Below are positions 53,608-64,000 of a stretch of 64,000 nucleotides of DNA, piece after piece (the stretch's first letter is position 1; the number at the start of each line of letters is the position of its first letter). The notes under the pieces were generated by a model, which was not told the DNA's origin, did not search any database, and saw nothing but the letters and a program-made list of their open reading frames with translations. Origin of the DNA: Cloeon dipterum (Eukaryota; Arthropoda; Insecta; Ephemeroptera; Baetidae). The DNA lies in NCBI RefSeq assembly GCF_949628265.1, contig NC_088789.1, positions 14,562,886-14,626,885 of the forward strand. The letters run 5' to 3'. The position numbers and the translations under genes were made by a program.

Positions 53608-54572
53608 CCTTGTGTTGGGTCAGTGCCTTCTCTAGCACCTGCAACACGAGTCAAGGACGACTTCCTGGAATACTAAGCAAATATTAGTGATACAGTGGAA
53701 GGCGCAACGAAGGTTTTATAAAGCTCACCTGCAACGAATCTTCGCCAGTTAGAAGCAAACAGAGTTGGTTGATTCAATTCTCATTAACAGTCAACTAAAG
53801 CGTCAAGAAAAGTGCGATAGGAAGTACCACGCTGTTTTCTCGACTTTACAATACGCGCGGAAAATGCTGGGGCTTAGAGAGGTAAGATTTTGCTAACACT
53901 GGAAACTTGATGGACGTGAAAGGAAGGAAAAACTTCGTAAATTTCCTGCGGGCCGGTTGTTTCGACTGTTTGCAGCTTGCTTCTCTCCTCGCTTCTCGCT
54001 TCTCCTGAACCTGAAACTCGACTCAAATCGAACCAGTCGATCTTCAACATTTGCTTCGCTCCTGATCTCTGAGAAGCAAACCTCCTAGACTCGTAGCATT
54101 TTTGGAAAAAAAAGTGGGTGTGGTCCACGAGAAAAGCAATGTGCACTGTTTCCGTCGTTGTGGTGTAGATGCCAGGACAGTCACCAATCGGTTCAATTTG
54201 GTTTTGGCCGTCTTGTTTATGTGCTATTATTTAAGCGAATTTGCTTTGCGGTGCATCAACTTTCTTGTTTGAGTACCGAGTATCTGTATTATTTTGATTA
54301 ATCCCAGTGGAAAGCATAACGTTAGTTGATCATTTAAATAATCTTTTGTGTTTGTACATTTTTCCCATTTGGCTTTGCAGGACCTGAAGCCAACAAATTA
54401 TTCCCATTGTTTGTGCGGTGCGTGCCTGCTACACGCGAGGGGCGAGGGAGCGTATAATATTGGCATCTTCCACTGCAGCTGCAGTTCTCTTGAAGATGTG
54501 ACTGAAACTTCACCAAAGCATCCTTAACTAGCCTTGCATTTATTTAACACATGCGCTAAAAACAGAACAAAG
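53608..54572. promoter_or_regulatory. bidirectional promoter between RBM25 and U2SURP
   Basis: Only 965 bp separate the two divergent start codons. RBM25 has a 5' UTR intron: minus-strand donor TTGCAG|GTGAGC near 53730 and acceptor GTTGCAG near 53643. A GC-richer core lies at 53830-54180, with a second patch near 54420-54500. I saw no TATA box on either side. Confidence 0.6.
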
Positions 54573-59303
<4,731 letters not shown>

Positions 59304-60185
59304 GAACTGGCATTTTACCTAGCAGATCAATTCTGATAGGTGGTGTATGTTTTGTATTAAAATTCCAAGGTACATTAAAATTCTTCCAAATGAAATAGGT
59401 GTTGTATATTTAACATTATAATCTTGAATAATTTAGCAATAATATATTCATTTAATTATTTTACTCATTAAAATAATTATTTTCGCTTGATGAATATTTC
59501 TTACAGGTTATGGAGGCCCCTTTAACCTCTATCTGTATCAAAAATGATCAGGCACGGCTTATTAATATGAAAGCAACCTTATTGTAATATTTCGCTGTGG
59601 TAGCGACTATTGACTCTAATTACGCTTGGTAGCGAGCGCAGAATGACTGGTAATTACAATACCTCCGCAATTTTTACCTCTAACTGCACAGAAATCGATT
59701 TTACAGGAGCAACAAAAAACCGGTTTATTAATATCCTCTTTAAGTTGGACAAATAATATTTGGTATTATGAATCTACATTATCATCCGGTTATTTTCATG
59801 TGTCTTACCGATTATCTATTGGCCCGTTTCTGTTGCCTATTCTCACTCAAACATGGCAACATCTGTGGCAGCTTTATTTTTTAATTCGTTACCGCGTAAT
59901 AATGTAGACTTCCACGCACGAATTTTAGTTGTAATGAACAATAATGTCGTGGAATATTATTTGAGGGATAAAGGACCTACTGTGATGGTGAATTATCAAG
60001 CCCTCAGGTTCGATAAGTGACGACGCATTTGCCAAAATTTCGTTCATTAAAAGACTTACCAAAACAGCTCTTCTTGAGTCACAAAAAAAATACCTGAACA
60101 CTTAACTGAGTCCACACTATATGTATTTATGCTCATAAAAAATATTTCAGTTTCAAAACATTCCAAGGAAGTATTTTTTCGATTT
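59304..60185. other. U2SURP 3' flank
   Basis: U2SURP 3' UTR followed by AT-rich sequence up to the first foldback element. I see no gene. Confidence 0.5.
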
Positions 60186-62145
60186 TATATGGAAGGATCT
60201 AAATCAAGTGACACCCCCCTTGGCAAGTGGTCTTCAGATTTTGATGAAATTCGGTGGAGATGTTGCCCTAGGGGACCTAAGTTGAACCCTAAAATATTAG
60301 GTGAAAATTCCAAAAATTGCCCATTTTACAGGGGTTCAAAATTTGAGATTTTTGAAAAAGGTGATGTTTTCGGCGATTTGTAACTTTGACTCTGTTTGTA
60401 GTAAACACAAAAATTTTGTATCCAAAATGATCTACGTTTAACGCCAAACAACTTCCCCAAGATAAAAAACTTCGTAGGTCAAAAGTCAAGGTCACTAAAT
60501 TGGGGTCAAACTTTTCGAAAAAATCCCACATACCCTAGTACATAAAATTTTGAAAATTCAAAATAGCCAAAATGTGCCTCATATCCATGGTAACAACATA
60601 TAAAAAATTGGCGAGACTTATTTTTTTCTTTTTCAAGATATTTTGAATTGAGTGTTAAAAATCGATGTTTTCCGGGTCTTTTGATCGCAAATAAAAACAC
60701 GTTTTCCGCTTAATCTCAGCTTCTATGGGTTCGATTCAGAAAAACCGCACACCATTTGATACGTAATGACCTCCCCTAGGTAATGCAAGTGATCATAAGG
60801 GTGTCCACCCCCTTCAAACCCTTAACCACCCCCTGGAAATCCGAAAAAAATATTTTTTCATATACTTACTATCTAAATCGATTAATTAAGCGAAATACTA
60901 ATCAAACATGTTATAAAAATAATTAAAATATTAAATATTTTCATTTTCTTTGTAGAAATACCTTCAAAAAAGTAAAATCGCTAATAATAAAAATTATTTA
61001 AGTTTATTTTAAATATACAATTAAATTGTGTATAGTTTATTCAAAACAACTTAATTTTTTATATTTATTAAAAATTTTAAAATATATTTTATATTCTAAA
61101 TTGTTCTTTTATTATTATAAATAAATGCAACCATTAGCAACAATGTTTGAAAACACTCAATTTTTACCAAATGCCAATGGTTAAACAATTACTAATAGTT
61201 GTATTTATTTATAATAATAAAATAAACACTGTAGAATAGAAAATATATATTCAAAAATTCATTGTAAAAATATAAAATTCAGTCATTTTGAATAAACAAA
61301 AAACGCAAAATTATTATATATTTAAAATAAACTTATATAACTTTTTATGAGCAATTTTACTTTTTTGAAGGTATTTCTACAAAGAAAATGAAAATATTTA
61401 ATATTTTAATTATTTTTATAACATGTTTGATTAGTATTTTGCTTAATTAATCGATTTAGATAGTAAATATATGAAAAAATATTTTTTCGGATTTCCAGGG
61501 GGTGGTTAAGGGTTTGAAGGGGGTGGACACCCTTATGATCACTTGCATTACCTAGGGGAGGTCATTACGTATCAAATGGTGTGCGGTTTTTCTGAATCGG
61601 ACCCATAGAAGCTGAGATTAAGCGGAAAACGTGTTTTTATTTGCGATCAAAAGACCCGGAAAACATCGATTTTTAACACTCAATTCAAAATATCTTGAAA
61701 AAGAAAAAAATAAGTCTCGCCAATTTTTTATATGTTGTTACCATGGATATGAGGCACATTTTGGCTATTTTGAATTTTCAAAATTTTATGTACTAGGGTA
61801 TGTGGGATTTTTTCGAAAGGTTTGACCCCAATTTAGTGACCTTGACTTTTGACCTACGAAGTTTTTTATCTTGGGGAAGTTGTTTGGCGTTAAACGTAGA
61901 TCATTTTGGATACAAAATTTTTGTGTTTACTACAAACAGAGTCAAAGTTACAAATCGCCGAAAACATCACCTTTTTCAAAAATCTCAAATTTTGAACCCC
62001 TGTAAAATGGGCAATTTTTGGAATTTTCACCTAATATTTTAGGGTTCAACTTAGGTCCCCTAGGGCAACATCTCCACCGAATTTCATCAAAATCTGAAGA
62101 CCACTTGCCAAGGGGGGTGTCACTTGATTTAGATCCTTCCATATA
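60186..62145. mobile_element. giant foldback element 1 (955-bp arms)
   Basis: Left arm 60186-61140 is the reverse complement of right arm 61191-62145, around a roughly 50-bp spacer centred near 61165. Arms are almost identical; identical 64-codon and near-identical 80-codon shadow ORFs occur in both arms. There is no transposase or other coding capacity, so if it moves it is non-autonomous. The outermost matched bases are TATATGG/CCATATA. I could not identify a confident target-site duplication. The inner part is very AT-rich. The outer part is richer in GC and carries AGGTCA-type motifs and a C-rich block (CCCCCTTCAAACCC). Confidence 0.85.
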
Positions 62146-62262
62146 TTATATAATATGTTCCTAATTTGTGTGTTAAAATTATTTTCCATTCTTTCATATT
62201 TTTCTAATTGTTTCATTCAAAAATTTTCAATTATGGAGGACTCAGTATGATCGACAAAATGG

Positions 62263-64000
62263 CTTTCCAAAATTTGCGGGTTTTACGGGCCTTCAAATGT
62301 CAAAATATGGGAATTTTGAGCACTTCATAACTTTGCTCAGGGTGGTTCTAGAACAAAAATTTAAAAACCCGTAAGCTTGTCTCAACAAGGCAAACAACTT
62401 TTATATTGACCTCAAAGTGGTAGGTCAAAGGTCAAGGTCATAAAAATTTATTTTTTTATTTTGAACTCTAATTTGAAAATGAAAAATATCAAGTTTTTAC
62501 TTCCTTCATAGCCATTTTTTAGAGCACAAAAAAATAGACTAGAAACATTAAAATTTGGAATGGCAATTTGCCTCATTTTTTAATAAAAAATGAAAACTTC
62601 GAAAAATCTTGTTTTTCGAGGTTGCTAAAAATCGTTGATCGACTAAATCTCGACTTGTAATCATCCGATTTTGAAAAACCGCATACCGTTAGACTCGTCT
62701 TGACATCCCCAAGTGCACTAAAGGGGTATGGGACCCACCAACCCCCTACCCCCTTTTAATCCCCTCAATAACGGGAAATTTAGCATTTTTTGTCCGTTTC
62801 AACACCTTAGCACGACGTTGACGAGTAATTGTCTTCTTCAAACCAATTCAGTTACTTAGTTACATCAAAGACGAGTCAAACGAAACTTATTTTTTGTAAA
62901 TAGAACCACCACAACCTGAGATTCAGGTGCACAAAGTTTTTTTTATCGAGATGGATGCAATAAAATGCTTGATGAGCACCAAATCTCGAATTCTGCAATA
63001 AAAATCTCGTCGCAATTATAAAATAAACAGCACACCACTCAACATGCCCTGACATCCCTTTCGGGATTAAAGGGTGCTATCCCATTCAACCCCTAATACA
63101 CACCCCATCCCAAGCGCGTTTATTTTTGTATCCATTTTTGTTCGGAAAATTGTAATTTAACCACTTCCGAGACACTGACAACAGAAATGGAGACCCCAAA
63201 TATCCATATTTGGCTTCTAGCTTCCCAGAACCATCAACCCATTTAGTGCAGAATTCGAGATTTCGTGCTCATCAAGCATTCTATTGCATCCGCCTCGATT
63301 AAAAAAACTTTGTGCACCCGAATCTCAGGTTGTGGTGGTCCTATTTACAAAAAATAAGTTCCATTTGACTCGTCTTTGAGTGAACTAAGTAACTGAATTG
63401 GTTTGAAGAAGACAATTACTCGTCAACGTCGTGCTAAGGTGTTGAAACGGACGAAAAATTCTAAATTTCACGTTATTAAGGGGGTTAAAAAAGGGGTTGG
63501 GGTTGGTAGATTCCATACCCCTTTAGTGCACTTGGGGACGTCGAGACGAGTCTAACGCTATGCGGTTTTTTAAAATCGGATGATTAGAAGTCGAGATTTA
63601 GTTGATCATCGTTTTTTACCAACCTCGAAAAACAAGGTTTTTCGAAGTTTTCATTTTTTATTAAAAAATGAGGCAAAGTGCCATTCCAAATTTTAACATT
63701 CCAAACTTAATTTTTTGTGTTCTACATAATGGCTACGAAAAAAAAATAAAAAATTTCAATATATTCATTTTCAAATTTGAGTTTAAATAAAAAAATCAAA
63801 TTTTATGTCCTTGACCTTTGACCTACCACTTTGAGGTCAACATAAAGTTTTTTGCCTTGTTGAGTCGAGTTATACGGTTTTTTAATTTTCGTTCTATGAC
63901 TGCCCTGAGCAAAGTTATGAAGTAGTCAAAATTCCCAGATTTTTTTACATTTGAACGCCCGCAAAACCCGCAAAAATTGGAAAGTCAGAGTTTTCTCAAC
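62263..64000. mobile_element. foldback element 2 (diverged arms, may continue past the window)
   Basis: Left arm 62263-63000 pairs with right arm 63247-63984, around a roughly 246-bp spacer. The arms differ at many positions and are visibly older than in element 1. Landmarks shared in order with element 1 are the AGGTCA cluster, AAATCTC..CTT, a GAAAAACCGCA.ACC block, a TGAC.TCCCC block and a run of C-rich sequence. A shorter echo of the last blocks occurs in the spacer (63020-63115). The right end lies at or beyond the window edge. No coding capacity was seen. Confidence 0.75.

Noticed and set aside
60129..62142. 64-84 codon ORFs repeated in both arms of foldback element 1
   Set aside because: Duplicated only because the arms are identical; not kept as ORFs in element 2 and no domain resemblance.

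Overview
This is eukaryotic, intron-rich, AT-rich DNA from an arthropod, most likely an insect. The best evidence is an insect-type brummer lipase and a sevenless/ROS1 receptor tyrosine kinase whose kinase domain has the 'HRDLACRN' catalytic loop and 'YKNDYY' activation loop. I cannot name the species. Exon models were built by hand from GT/AG (once GC/AG) junctions, reading-phase continuity and remembered family sequences. In every multi-exon gene modelled, the summed coding length divides by three with no internal stop.

Layout. At 1-700 there may be the 3' end of a + strand transcript. At 1350-2676 there are copies of a SINE-like repeat. The brummer triglyceride lipase (-) lies at 4104-12664 and shows several signs of alternative splicing. 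An AT-rich intergenic region with another SINE copy (17505-17785) follows to 18.7 kb. A FAM177-family gene (+) is at 18743-19836. A 33-exon sevenless/ROS1 gene (-) spans 20673-36891. Two tandem beta-tubulin genes (+) lie at 38388-40614 and 41304-44961. A small gene for a serine palmitoyltransferase small subunit (-) is at 45856-46254. RBM25 (-) at 46945-53607 and U2SURP/SR140 (+) at 54573-59303 are arranged head to head. The last 3.9 kb hold two consecutive giant inverted repeats (foldback elements) with related sequence.

Functional themes. Most genes are core metazoan functions: fat mobilisation, receptor signalling, cytoskeleton, sphingolipid synthesis and splicing. RBM25 and U2SURP are both splicing regulators and probably share one bidirectional promoter. 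The regions that most deserve follow-up are brummer, the diverged second beta-tubulin, and the foldback elements. Brummer has tandem alternative exons for the catalytic-Asp segment, an optional in-frame exon and an alternative last exon. The foldback elements could form roughly 0.7-0.95 kb hairpin RNA and carry repeated nuclear-receptor-type AGGTCA motifs.
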